DNA from: an uncultured Brevibacillus sp.
Lineage (GTDB): Bacteria; Bacillota; Bacilli; Brevibacillales; Brevibacillaceae
Length of the DNA stretch: 64,000 bases
Direction: 5' to 3'
NCBI RefSeq assembly: GCF_947502445.1
Contig: NZ_CANMZW010000010.1
Coordinates: 105,775 to 169,774, forward strand
The translations under genes and the position numbers were made by a program. This document shows, piece by piece, positions 8,498-16,176 of this stretch (the stretch's first letter is position 1; each line of letters begins with the position of its first letter). Below the pieces are notes generated by a model, which worked only from the letters and a program-made list of their open reading frames with translations, made no database searches and was not told the DNA's origin.

Positions 8498-10162
8498 TTA
8501 CGTAATTTTCCTCTTAAAAATATACGGCAACACCTCTAACAACCGTCCACGTGTAATGGGATCTTCATAATTCCATGTAGCATCCAGATAATGAATCTTA
8601 CCGGGAGTCAACTCTGCTATTGCCGCGATCTGTGGACAGTGGGAAACTGTTTGCAATTCCGAGCGAGAAGCCAAGATGAAATTGCGATCTCCTGCATAGT
8701 GATTCATTTGATACTGCTGAATTTCTATCCACGCTTGGCCTTGCTCGATTAGGTGCTGAACTTGGGCGGAGGGACGAAAGCCAAGTGATTCATACAAGGA
8801 GGCAGCAAAACCGTTTTGACCCATTATATAAAATTTTGTATCTACCTTAAGATAAACTGTAGCCGTCTCCCCAGTAATATAAGCATCTGCTAATTGTCTA
8901 CGTACCCGTCTTACTTTGTCCTCATATGTAGTAATCCACTTCTCCGCCGCTTTACTACGTTCAAATAGTTTGGCGATATACCGTAGGCGCTCAAAAAGTC
9001 TAAACTTATTGTCCAGTACAACAGTAGGAGCGATCGAATCAAGTACTTGTAAATCATGGGCAGGATGATAATAGCTAAGCAATACTAACTCGGGCTGCAG
9101 CTGTGCTATTTTATCAGGATCTGCCCAGTGCCCGATATTATGAATATTTCGTAGCTTATTGTGATAAATCACATTCTCTTTCATCGAGATGGCCGCTCCT
9201 ATAGGAGATATGCCTAAAACTAGTAGTTCACCAAGTGTATATTTGCCATCCGTCACAATACGAGTTGCATTTTTAGGAACATGAACTTTTCTGCCAAGTG
9301 AATCAATAACGGTTCTTTGCTGAGGATGTAGATGGGTATTGGCATATTCACGCGGAGTGTTTCCCGTTAATTTACGAAAGCATCGGCTGAAATAGTATTC
9401 ATCCTTGAACCCAATTTGTCGAGATATTTTGCTCAATGGCTCAGTGGAATTGCAAAGAAGTTTCTTTGCGTGCTTTATACGTAAATGTACCAAATAATCA
9501 GTTGGCTTTTGGCCAGTCAATGTTTTAAACTGTTGACTATATTGCCATCTGACCATACCGACCATGTTAGCTAGTTGTTCCACTGTCAAGTCCTCATAAT
9601 AATGCTGTTCCATATAATGTACAGTATGTTGTATCATTTTTATCTTTTCTTCGTTCTGCAACTGGGAAGCTTGCTCATCTAACCGAGCCATCATTCCTAG
9701 AATAAGCAGAAGCCTACCTTGCATCATAGCCATTTCTGATGCGGAAAGAGAGGAGGAAATCTGATTCCTCCTCTCTGCTTCATTTCCTAATGCTTGCTTC
9801 ACTCGAGAAAACAACAGATGATAGGGATATCCACAAAGCAAGGGTGGATGAGTAACCGGATTCATGGACATCCCCTCTACTTCAAAGGTTTCAAAGGTAA
9901 AGCGTGCAAGCTCTACCTCCCCATTGCTTGATTCCACATTGTAGCATTGTACAGGTAAAACTAGAATGCAGCTCCCTTGTCGCAGATCGAATGCGATTTT
10001 ATCGATATACAGCCGTACACCAGGACTGAGTGCTATTACTAATGTGCATAAATTCGATTCATTGTCTTTTATTCCCCCATGATAACTAATTGCTGGGGTC
10101 ATCTGGTCAACTTGTAACCTATCATAGTGCTGTAGCCTAATATGCAGGGATGTTAGATTCAT
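8498..10162 (-). CDS. AraC family regulator fused to a siderophore-binding domain (Btr-like)
   Basis: A 554-residue fusion. Residues to about 160 form a cupin-like sensor; roughly 170-280 carry two AraC helix-turn-helix motifs (LTVEQLANMVGM and the second ending FSRCFRKLTGNTPREYA); from about 290 the chain matches a periplasmic-binding fold of the ferri-siderophore type (VHVPKNATRIVT, LLVLGISPIGAA). There is no signal peptide, so the binding domain works in the cytosol, as in Bacillus subtilis Btr, where siderophore binding controls uptake genes. The ATG at 10162 follows GGAGAG. A Fur-like box lies upstream, so iron should repress it. It probably controls the lipoprotein gene next to it. Confidence 0.88.
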   Translation of the reverse strand: MNLTSLHIRLQHYDRLQVDQMTPAISYHGGIKDNESNLCTLVIALSPGVRLYIDKIAFDLRQGSCILVLPVQCYNVESSNGEVELARFTFETFEVEGMSMNPVTHPPLLCGYPYHLLFSRVKQALGNEAERRNQISSSLSASEMAMMQGRLLLILGMMARLDEQASQLQNEEKIKMIQHTVHYMEQHYYEDLTVEQLANMVGMVRWQYSQQFKTLTGQKPTDYLVHLRIKHAKKLLCNSTEPLSKISRQIGFKDEYYFSRCFRKLTGNTPREYANTHLHPQQRTVIDSLGRKVHVPKNATRIVTDGKYTLGELLVLGISPIGAAISMKENVIYHNKLRNIHNIGHWADPDKIAQLQPELVLLSYYHPAHDLQVLDSIAPTVVLDNKFRLFERLRYIAKLFERSKAAEKWITTYEDKVRRVRRQLADAYITGETATVYLKVDTKFYIMGQNGFAASLYESLGFRPSAQVQHLIEQGQAWIEIQQYQMNHYAGDRNFILASRSELQTVSHCPQIAAIAELTPGKIHYLDATWNYEDPITRGRLLEVLPYIFKRKIT

Positions 10163-10186
10163 AAGCAACTCTCCAACCGACGAAAT

Positions 10187-10206
10187 TGATTCTCATTATC
10201 ATTATA
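10187..10206. promoter_or_regulatory. Fur-like box upstream of the AraC-type gene
   Basis: TGATTCTCATTATCATTAT resembles the 19-bp Fur consensus of alternating GATAAT units. It lies about 25 bases before the start codon, next to a TATAAT on the minus strand. Confidence 0.65.
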
Positions 10207-10301
10207 ATAACATATAATGACCCGCCATTATTTAATAGTTCGAGAATGCGCTATTTTAGAAAACGAACGGTTTAAAGAACTGAGTGGGCAAATACAGTTT
10301 C

Positions 10302-11264
10302 TTACTGTTGGTGCATCCATTGTGGCAGCTCTTTAAACAATTGCTCCAAAGCTAACAAGTTATCTGTATTCCATTCATTAGAAATAAGAGAAACGTTTCC
10401 CTTTTTGACAGCAGGCAGAGTTCCCCATATCGGGCTTTGTAGCAGTCGGTCAGCTGCTGTTTTACTTTCATCATCATCTTGTACAAGGACAAACAAATGA
10501 TCACCAGCAAACTTTGAAAGCACCTCTTCTGAAATCGTAACGAAAGACACACCTTCTACATCTATAATATTCTTCTGTACAGCTGGTGGGACGGCAAAGC
10601 CGTTCTCTCCATAAATAATGGCACCAAAACTACGATCGCCCATAACATAAAGCGTTTTACCTAACTGGTAGAAAACTGTTGCTGTCTCCCCTTCTGCTAA
10701 TGTAAGCTTATCAAACATTTCTTGCGACTGTGTTTCGAACTTAGCAATCAATTGAGCAGCCTCTTCCTGTTTGCCAAAGATATTTCCCATCTCTTTTACA
10801 CGTTCTGTATAAGGAAGAGCTGGGTTGAAGGGGATAGTAGTAGCGATTTTCGACAATGCCACGTTATGGTCTGCTTCCGCCTTGTAATAACCATTAATAA
10901 TCAGATCGGGTTTTAAAGTCAGAATCGTCTCTAGGTCACCAGGATTTCCAATATCAACGATTCCTTCAAATTTACCTTCATAGTAACTAGGGGTATCCTT
11001 GGGAAGGTTATTACCAACAATTGGAATACCCATCACCAAGAAATCACCAATCGTCTGACCAATATAAACGACTCGTTTTGGATTTGCAGGTATTTCAACC
11101 TGTTCACCTGTAATTGTTTTATATGGAACAGTTTTCTCGCTCTCCTCTTTCTGTCCATCAGAGACGTTGCTATTCGCGGTAGAAGTACTGCATGCCGATA
11201 ATATCAACAATAGGAGGAAGCTCCCTGCCCATAGTATCATTTGCTTTCCACGATGTTTCTTCAC
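10302..11264 (-). CDS. Iron-siderophore ABC transporter substrate-binding lipoprotein
   Basis: A 320-residue class III binding protein. The N-terminus has basic residues, a hydrophobic core and the lipobox LLILSACS, so it is lipid-anchored outside the membrane. The mature part opens with TITGEQVEIPANPKRVVYIG, typical of FecB/FeuA-type binding proteins, and continues through DLETILTLKPDLIINGY. No permease or ATPase gene accompanies it in the window, so it must rely on a transporter elsewhere. The GTG start follows AAGGGG by eight bases. A Fur box and promoter lie upstream. The gene is probably controlled also by the adjacent AraC-type regulator. The ligand is unknown. Confidence 0.9.
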   Translation of the reverse strand: MKKHRGKQMILWAGSFLLLLILSACSTSTANSNVSDGQKEESEKTVPYKTITGEQVEIPANPKRVVYIGQTIGDFLVMGIPIVGNNLPKDTPSYYEGKFEGIVDIGNPGDLETILTLKPDLIINGYYKAEADHNVALSKIATTIPFNPALPYTERVKEMGNIFGKQEEAAQLIAKFETQSQEMFDKLTLAEGETATVFYQLGKTLYVMGDRSFGAIIYGENGFAVPPAVQKNIIDVEGVSFVTISEEVLSKFAGDHLFVLVQDDDESKTAADRLLQSPIWGTLPAVKKGNVSLISNEWNTDNLLALEQLFKELPQWMHQQ

Positions 11265-11292
11265 ATTTGTTGCCCCTTTCCTTCTCTCTTCA

Positions 11293-11350
11293 AATGAAAA
11301 TGATTATCATTCCTTGTATAATTATAGCTTGTTTGAAAAACGGGAAACAA
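11293..11350 (-). promoter_or_regulatory. Promoter with overlapping Fur box
   Basis: On the minus strand TTGTTT (11345-11350), an 18-base spacer and TATAAT (11321-11326) form a sigma-A promoter. Just downstream, at about 11293-11313, AATGATAATCATTTTCATT matches the Fur consensus and would cover the transcription start. Confidence 0.75.
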
Positions 11351-11421
11351 TGGAAAAAACGCAACGATTTATTTGGATAAATGTCAATTGCCAGGATATG
11401 CTATTATATTTACCAATATTT

Positions 11422-11452
11422 CCTAAATGATCACACCTCAGAAACAAAAAAC
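11422..11452. repeat. Imperfect direct repeat, right copy
   Basis: Matches the copy at 8359-8392 in four blocks (CCTAAAT, TCACACCT, GAAACA, A-run). It lies beside the tRNA terminator. Confidence 0.5.
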
Positions 11453-11477
11453 TCTTAGGATTTATTCATCCTAAGAG
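11446..11477 (-). terminator. Terminator of the tRNA operon
   Basis: CTCTTAGGAT and ATCCTAAGAG form a perfect 10-bp stem with a 6-base loop; on the minus strand six T follow. It sits 16 bases past the tRNA-Leu CCA end. Confidence 0.9.
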
Positions 11478-11492
11478 CATTATTTCGTAGTA

Positions 11493-11574
11493 TGGTGCCG
11501 GTGAAGGGACTTGAACCCCCACGGTTTCCCTCACGATTTTGAGTCGCGCGCGTCTGCCATTCCGCCACACCGGC
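11493..11574 (-). tRNA. tRNA-Leu (anticodon CAA)
   Basis: A class II tRNA with CCA encoded. The acceptor arm is GCCGGTG/CACCGGC, the anticodon stem CGCGA/TCGTG encloses the loop CTCAAAA, giving anticodon CAA for UUG, a long variable arm follows, and the T arm GGGGGTTCAAGTCCC is standard. It is transcribed after tRNA-Tyr. Confidence 0.93.
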
Positions 11575-11616
11575 ATTTTGTAAAACAAGTCTATCACAAT
11601 TTCCATAGAAAGTCAA

Positions 11617-11701
11617 TGGTGGGGAGAGACGGATTCGAACCGCCGAACCCGGAGGGAGCAGATTTACAGTCTGCCGTGTTTAGCCACTTCACTATCTCCC
11701 C
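11617..11701 (-). tRNA. tRNA-Tyr (anticodon GTA)
   Basis: A class II tRNA of 85 bases with CCA encoded. The acceptor arm is GGGGAGA/TCTCCCC, the anticodon stem GCAGA/TCTGC encloses CTGTAAA, giving GTA, and the T loop GGTTCGAATCC is canonical. First gene of the tRNA-Tyr/tRNA-Leu operon. Confidence 0.94.
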
Positions 11702-11746
11702 AAGCTAATCATGCGAAGCCGCCACCTGTGAGAAGCGACGTCTTTT

Positions 11747-11775
11747 AATTTATCATGATTGGCTTATTGCGTCAA
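11747..11775 (-). promoter_or_regulatory. Sigma-A promoter of the tRNA operon
   Basis: On the minus strand TTGACG, a 17-base spacer and TAAATT lie about 45 bases before tRNA-Tyr. Confidence 0.8.
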
Positions 11776-11794
11776 TAGAATCTGCGAAATCCAT

Positions 11795-12106
11795 CTATTC
11801 CTTCTCTCGTTTATTCAAAATTTCCTGTGCCCATTCATGAAAGACACCAATCGCTTGCTCAACATCCGAAAAACACCGCTCTTCCTCACAGGAGAACTCT
11901 GGAAATTCCAGTATGCGGTTTTTTCTGATTCGTACTGCTTCCGACTCGCATTTTATCTCCAAAAAGTAAGGCACAGACTCATCGATGCCATAGCTGTTTT
12001 CCAAAAACTCATACGTACGTACCCACTCTAAAATGCGAACTTCAGATGCGTTTAATCGCAGGACTTGCTCCAAGGACATAATCGTTTCGTTTCCATAGTA
12101 ATGCAT
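11795..12106 (-). CDS. Small protein of unknown function
   Basis: A 103-residue acidic soluble protein that I do not recognise. It contains a helical N-terminal part (SLEQVLRLNASEVRILEWV), a cysteine pair in SCEEERC near the middle of the C-terminal half, and an HEWAQEIL helix. No signal peptide or membrane segment. The ATG at 12106 follows a purine-rich but weak ribosome binding site (GAGAAGAGAAG); a longer frame reaches 12148. It lies upstream of the tRNA promoter and ends inside the small gap before it. Confidence 0.6.
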   Translation of the reverse strand: MHYYGNETIMSLEQVLRLNASEVRILEWVRTYEFLENSYGIDESVPYFLEIKCESEAVRIRKNRILEFPEFSCEEERCFSDVEQAIGVFHEWAQEILNKREKE

Positions 12107-12156
12107 GCTTCTCTTCTCAACCTTTCTTTCACAACTTGTGGTCAGCACAACAAAAC

Positions 12157-12186
12157 GGACGGAGACTCGGCTCCGCCCACTTTTTT
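12157..12186. terminator. Rho-independent terminator
   Basis: GGACGGAG and CTCCGCCC form an 8-bp stem with one wobble and a 6-base loop. It would end the minus-strand thioredoxin-like gene (TTTT follows) and has a good T-run on the plus strand too. Confidence 0.7.
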
Positions 12187-12194
12187 AAAAAAAT

Positions 12195-12761
12195 TTAGAT
12201 CGAGGAAAGCAATTCGCGTAGTTCACTTACAATGACAGCTTGGTAGCCTGGGCCTTCGCCGTATTGTTTCAGCATTTCAGCGCGTGCTACTTTGATTTTT
12301 TCTTCATAATCAGGTGCACTGCGATCAGGGTTTTGCTGTTTGAAAGCAATCAACACGTCTTGAACGTGCTTTGGGCGTGGTCCCCATTTGGCAAGTACAT
12401 GTCCACCTGTATCAGCAAAAATGACAACAGGGATCGCCCGACCACCCATCGTCAAAAAATCATCCATCAGGTCCAAATGATCTTCCATGACAAAAATCTC
12501 GACAGGCATCTCCGTATCTTTTAATGCATGCAGCACAACTGGCAGATTGCGAATAACATCACCGCACCACTCAGAAGCCAGAATCAAACAGCGCAGGTCA
12601 TCCCGATGAGCGAGAGAAGCGAAAAACTCCCGATCCGCTTCGTTTGTCCACGTAAACGCGTCCGACCATTTTTGGTATGCTTCCTGACTTTTCGTCATGC
12701 CGTCCACAAAAGCTTGTGGTTTTAATCCGGTTCGAAGTTTGTGAGCCACATTCGTTGACAT
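12195..12761 (-). CDS. Thioredoxin-like family protein
   Basis: A 188-residue protein of the Thioredoxin_9 type. The active-site position reads ASEWCGDVIRNLP: one cysteine (WCGD) is kept but the second cysteine of CxxC is replaced, so it cannot form the usual intramolecular disulphide. The cis-proline region is AIPVVIFAD. Such proteins are widespread in Bacilli and their role is not established. A strong AGGAGG lies seven bases before the ATG. YycC is encoded just upstream on the same strand, 38 bases away, so the two may be cotranscribed. Confidence 0.88.
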   Translation of the reverse strand: MSTNVAHKLRTGLKPQAFVDGMTKSQEAYQKWSDAFTWTNEADREFFASLAHRDDLRCLILASEWCGDVIRNLPVVLHALKDTEMPVEIFVMEDHLDLMDDFLTMGGRAIPVVIFADTGGHVLAKWGPRPKHVQDVLIAFKQQNPDRSAPDYEEKIKVARAEMLKQYGEGPGYQAVIVSELRELLSSI

Positions 12762-12799
12762 ATGCCAACCTCCTATGTATGGTATCTTCGGTTACTCCC

Positions 12800-12973
12800 C
12801 TATTCTTGCTTGTCTGTTGAATCCCCATCGACTGTTTCTTGCTCCTGTTTGGCAAGCTCCATCATTTTTTGCAGGAGAATATGCTGTGGCATATGCATGA
12901 GACGCTCCAAAGGAACGTTGAGAGCTTCTGCCAGCTTAACAGCCGTATCTGGTGAAATTTGTAATGGGCGCAT
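12800..12973 (-). CDS. yycC: YycC-like small protein
   Basis: A 57-residue protein below the usual ORF length limit. The translation begins MRPLQISPDTAVKLAEALNV and continues with LERLMHMPQHILLQKM, which matches the small YycC proteins of Bacillus as I know them; the tail is acidic and charged. Function unknown; the N-terminal part looks like a helix-turn-helix-like helical pair. AAAGGAG stands seven bases before the ATG. It is followed on the same strand by the thioredoxin-like gene. Confidence 0.85.
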   Translation of the reverse strand: MRPLQISPDTAVKLAEALNVPLERLMHMPQHILLQKMMELAKQEQETVDGDSTDKQE

Positions 12974-13052
12974 GAGTTGGCTCCTTTCTCATTCAAATTT
13001 CCGTCTCCCCAGTATAATACATGACCCATAAACCTGCCATAGAGCGGTCTTT

Positions 13053-14096
13053 TTATTTCCTTGTGAGTTGGACGTTTGTAGCTTGGTCATCCACTTGAAC
13101 AAAAAGCGCATCCAGCACCTTTTCTTCTAATTCTCTCCAACGAATAAAACGCTGTGGGACTATGCAGGTCCATGCTTTAGCGATCTTTTCCCAATGCTCC
13201 ATCCGGCGATTATGCTTCACCAGCCAGCTGTCCAAAAAATTCGTAGAGGCTACATGCCCGTAGCATAGCATGGCGAAAACCGCTTTCCATTCATTCATAG
13301 GCAATCGATTCTCATCTTGATATCCTGAACAAAACGCGATCATCGCAGTCTCATTGAGTGCCGATAAATGGATGCCAGTCACAATATCCTGTGCCCACAA
13401 GCCCGACTTCCCTGCTCCATCTGTCCAATCTACGAGTGCAGCGATTTGACCGTTTGGCTGAAAAATAACTTGCTCTACCCAAAACGAATGAAAGCATGGG
13501 CCAGAGAGAGTTGCAGTAGGCAAGCTCTCGGTAAAGTCAGGAGGCAATGATTTCAATAAAAGGATTTGTTGGGCTAGCAGAGAGCGGACATAGGAAGGAA
13601 AGGCCCCCCTTACACTGTCGTAGCGAAGGCGCAACTCCTCACAAGTATGTATAGCTGCCACAGGAGTAACATATGGCAACATTTTAGCTGGCGGCTCAGC
13701 TCTTTCAAATTGACTATGAAACCTTGCCAAAAGACCTCCCATTGCCCGCGCCTCATCTCCCTGTAGCTCACCGGGATGATAACAGCAGCCGTCTACCCAT
13801 TCATTGACCTGATATGTTTCTCCATCTACGTTTGCTAGCCAACCTTTATCTATAGTAAATATCAATGCTGGTGCAGGAAACCCTTTTTGACGTAGCTCTT
13901 GACCTAATGCCAGTCCTTTCAGCATGTCCGGATAGCGTGTTTGCAACCGCCATTTTGCGTAAAAACGTTTTACGTAGAACCGTTTCTCCCTCGTCCAAAC
14001 GGAAAAGCTTTCTTCCCATAATCCGTACGCGATCCGTTCCACTAGTTGGGCGTGAAGACCATAAGCTTCGCGCAGGGCCGCTTTAAGCTTGTCCAA
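13053..14096 (-). CDS. CotS-like phosphotransferase-fold protein, probably catalytically inactive
   Basis: A 347-residue protein of the aminoglycoside phosphotransferase/CotS kinase fold. The N-lobe (FYVKRFYAKWRLQTRYPDML, with a lysine-rich beta strand) and hinge (YQVNEWVDG, about residue 95) are recognisable, and LVDWTDG near 221 corresponds to the metal-binding aspartate. The catalytic loop, which should read HGDxxxxN, is instead GPCFHSFWVEQVIF near 199-212: both the catalytic Asp and the Asn appear lost. Spore coat CotS proteins have this fold. A TTG start follows AGGAGG by about ten bases. It may be a spore coat or scaffold protein; context gives no operon. Confidence 0.72.
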   Translation of the reverse strand: MDKLKAALREAYGLHAQLVERIAYGLWEESFSVWTREKRFYVKRFYAKWRLQTRYPDMLKGLALGQELRQKGFPAPALIFTIDKGWLANVDGETYQVNEWVDGCCYHPGELQGDEARAMGGLLARFHSQFERAEPPAKMLPYVTPVAAIHTCEELRLRYDSVRGAFPSYVRSLLAQQILLLKSLPPDFTESLPTATLSGPCFHSFWVEQVIFQPNGQIAALVDWTDGAGKSGLWAQDIVTGIHLSALNETAMIAFCSGYQDENRLPMNEWKAVFAMLCYGHVASTNFLDSWLVKHNRRMEHWEKIAKAWTCIVPQRFIRWRELEEKVLDALFVQVDDQATNVQLTRK

Positions 14097-14182
14097 AATG
14101 CTTTACCTCCTCTCTCCTTCCACTTCCTATTCACTATTCCACTTGTCCCGCTTCAATCCTTTCTACAATTCGACCAAAGACG

Positions 14183-14226
14183 AACAAAAATGAATAATCT
14201 CTCTTTCCCATTGTTAGAGAGATTAT
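14183..14226 (-). terminator. Rho-independent terminator
   Basis: ATAATCTCTCT and AGAGAGATTAT form a perfect 11-bp stem with an 11-base loop; TTTTTGTT follows on the minus strand. It ends the small gene at 14263. Confidence 0.85.
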
Positions 14227-14262
14227 CCTCAATATCGGGCTGCGTGCTTCCCGTTGATAAAG

Positions 14263-14460
14263 CTATGTTTGTTTCTTCGTGAGAATACAAGGAACACCGA
14301 ATCCGATTTTACCGGGCTGGGACATTTGCTCCAGATACGCCAACCCACGCGCACATTGTTGCTTGCAAGCTTGACAGGTAGATGATGTCACGATTTTTAA
14401 ATTATGCTGATTCGGATGCTGCCTTGTATTTTTCTTTTTCGCCTTTTTCGACTTGGCCAT
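14263..14460 (-). CDS. Small basic protein with a CxxCxxxC motif
   Basis: A 65-residue protein with a lysine-rich N-terminus (MAKSKKAKKKNTRQ) followed by STCQACKQQCARGLAYLEQM and a single later cysteine (GVPCIL). The cysteine spacing suggests a small metal site or redox use, and the basic tail suggests nucleic acid or coat association; neither is proven. I do not recognise a named family. AAAGGGGGG six bases before the ATG fixes the start at 14460. It has its own terminator. Confidence 0.7.
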   Translation of the reverse strand: MAKSKKAKKKNTRQHPNQHNLKIVTSSTCQACKQQCARGLAYLEQMSQPGKIGFGVPCILTKKQT

Positions 14461-14582
14461 CCGTTTCCCCCCTTTGCCCTGGTTCACTCCAGTCTATGAA
14501 GGAGAATAATCTAGCTCTTTAGGCAAACATACAAAACCCGGGATCTAGCGGAAAATGGGCCTTGGGCGAACGAGTAGACAAG

Positions 14583-14615
14583 AAAAAAGCCACCCAGACA
14601 CTCTTGTCCGGTGAC
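14583..14615 (-). terminator. Rho-independent terminator
   Basis: GTCACCGGACA pairs with TGTCTGGGTGGC (one mismatch), followed on the minus strand by TTTTTT. It ends the CcdA-TlpA pair. Confidence 0.85.
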
Positions 14616-14625
14616 TTCTTCACAT

Positions 14626-15165
14626 TCAGGAAGTAGGCTTTTCCGTCAGCAGCTTGCGAATTTCCAATTCCAGCGTGGATGCATCAATCATACCGATCAT
14701 TTTTTTGCGAACGACACCATTAGTGTCGATCAAATAAGTGGTAGGAAATGCCTGGATCAAATATCGGTTTGACACGGTTCCTGCCACATCCATCGGGATA
14801 GGAAATGTGAGCTTATACGACTGTACAAAGGCCGTGGCAGCTTCAGGACTATCGTTACTCGTCACATTAACCCCATACAGATCGACCTGTCCGCCGTACT
14901 TTTCATAGATCTTCTGCAAATCAGGTGCCTCCATACGACACGGACCACACCACGAAGCCCAGAAGTTCAGGATCACAGGCTTATTGCGTTTTCCCTCAAC
15001 TTTGTAGCTTTGGTTATCTAAACCAGTCAGCGTAAAATGAGGAGCTACAAATCCTACCTCAGGCTTTTGTACATCTGCTACGACTGCTGCCGATTCCTGT
15101 GGATGGTCCCAGATAGCGTATCCGACACCCACAGCCACCAGCGCTGCCAGCAACAGCTTTTTCAT
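14626..15165 (-). CDS. TlpA/ResA-like membrane-anchored thiol-disulphide oxidoreductase
   Basis: A 179-residue thioredoxin-fold protein with one N-terminal hydrophobic anchor (KKLLLAALVAVGVGYAIW), so it works on the outer face of the membrane. The active site is NFWASWCGPCRMEAPDL, a complete CxxC with the TlpA-type context, and AFPTTYLID holds the cis-proline. ResA proteins reduce apocytochrome c cysteines before haem attachment. It directly follows a CcdA gene, the usual electron donor, with 23 bases between them, which supports a role in cytochrome c maturation or spore thiol chemistry. GAGGTG precedes the ATG. Confidence 0.92.
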   Translation of the reverse strand: MKKLLLAALVAVGVGYAIWDHPQESAAVVADVQKPEVGFVAPHFTLTGLDNQSYKVEGKRNKPVILNFWASWCGPCRMEAPDLQKIYEKYGGQVDLYGVNVTSNDSPEAATAFVQSYKLTFPIPMDVAGTVSNRYLIQAFPTTYLIDTNGVVRKKMIGMIDASTLELEIRKLLTEKPTS

Positions 15166-15188
15166 GTCGTCACCTCTACTTTACTTGC

Positions 15189-15899
15189 TCAAAATCCTGT
15201 AAAGCCACCGAATAATTGAATTAACACGCGGGTGATATCAGTCAGTTTGTCTGTATACAAAAGTACGCCAAACAAAATCATGATCCCTCCGCCAACCTTC
15301 ATGAACTGATCAGAATACTTGACAATCGCACTGATCTTGCTGATGAAAAATGTCATCACGAAAAACGGGATGGCAAAGCCTAGTGTGTACGCAAGTGTAT
15401 AGGTTAATGCACGAGATGGATCTGACACACCCATGACGATGATGCCGGAAAGAATGGGACCAACACAAGGCGTCCAGCCAGCTGCATAGGTCATTCCAAC
15501 CAGTATGGACCCAGTATACCCTAATGGGCGCGATTTTAAATCGACCTTGAACGAACGCATCATCCAATCCATTTTAAATACTTGCAGCATAACCAGACCG
15601 ATAATCACCAGCAAAATTCCCCCTAGCTGGCGAATCAGGTCCTTTTGATTGACGAACAAGCTGCCAATCCACGAGGTCGATAATCCTAATGCAATGAAGA
15701 TAATGGAAAATCCTACAATAAAAAACAACGTATGTAAGAGAGCTTGTTTCTGAAAGACAGCTCTTCCCTTCTTCACTTCATCCACGGTTACCCCAGTGAT
15801 GTAGGACAAGAACGAGGGATACAGCGGCAAGCAGCAAGGAGAAATAAACGAGAGAAAGCCTGCTGCAAAGGCCAGAAAAACGGAAAGGTTTCCAGTCAT
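15189..15899 (-). CDS. ccdA: CcdA-type cytochrome c biogenesis membrane protein
   Basis: A 236-residue protein with six hydrophobic segments. The two conserved cysteine motifs of the DsbD/CcdA family are present: FISPCCLPLYPSF in segment 1 and GWTPCVGPILSG in segment 4. These cysteines carry electrons from cytosolic thioredoxin across the membrane to extracytoplasmic partners. The ResA-like gene immediately downstream is the likely acceptor, and the two form an operon. GGAGGTAATT precedes the ATG. A long palindrome about 110 bases upstream may be a control site. Confidence 0.93.
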   Translation of the reverse strand: MTGNLSVFLAFAAGFLSFISPCCLPLYPSFLSYITGVTVDEVKKGRAVFQKQALLHTLFFIVGFSIIFIALGLSTSWIGSLFVNQKDLIRQLGGILLVIIGLVMLQVFKMDWMMRSFKVDLKSRPLGYTGSILVGMTYAAGWTPCVGPILSGIIVMGVSDPSRALTYTLAYTLGFAIPFFVMTFFISKISAIVKYSDQFMKVGGGIMILFGVLLYTDKLTDITRVLIQLFGGFTGF

Positions 15900-16007
15900 A
15901 ATTACCTCCGACGTATTGTTTCATCCACTATATTCCTTATTGTATCGAAACTTGCTCTACTTCAAAAGTAGCACCGACACTTTGTCTTAAATCCGTGACA
16001 ATTGAGT

Positions 16008-16029
16008 TTACGTAATAATTATTATGTAA
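16008..16029. promoter_or_regulatory. 22-bp near-perfect palindrome
   Basis: TTACGTAATAATTATTATGTAA is symmetric except for one pair of positions. It lies upstream of ccdA and downstream of the RND operon terminator, and would suit a dimeric repressor. Confidence 0.45.
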
Positions 16030-16116
16030 CCATTATAAAAACACTTTCTGTATTTATGTGATGCAGCAAATGCCTCATTGTAATTTATCTGCGGCTTGAC
16101 GAGAATTAAAGCGTAT

Positions 16117-16149
16117 AAAAAAGAGGCGGAAATAACCCCCGCCTCTTTT
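16117..16149 (-). terminator. Terminator of the RND efflux operon
   Basis: AAAAGAGGCGG and CCGCCTCTTTT form an 11-bp stem; the minus strand ends in a T-run. Confidence 0.9.
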
Positions 16150-16176
16150 CCTATATTTCTGAACTGACCAATTTGC

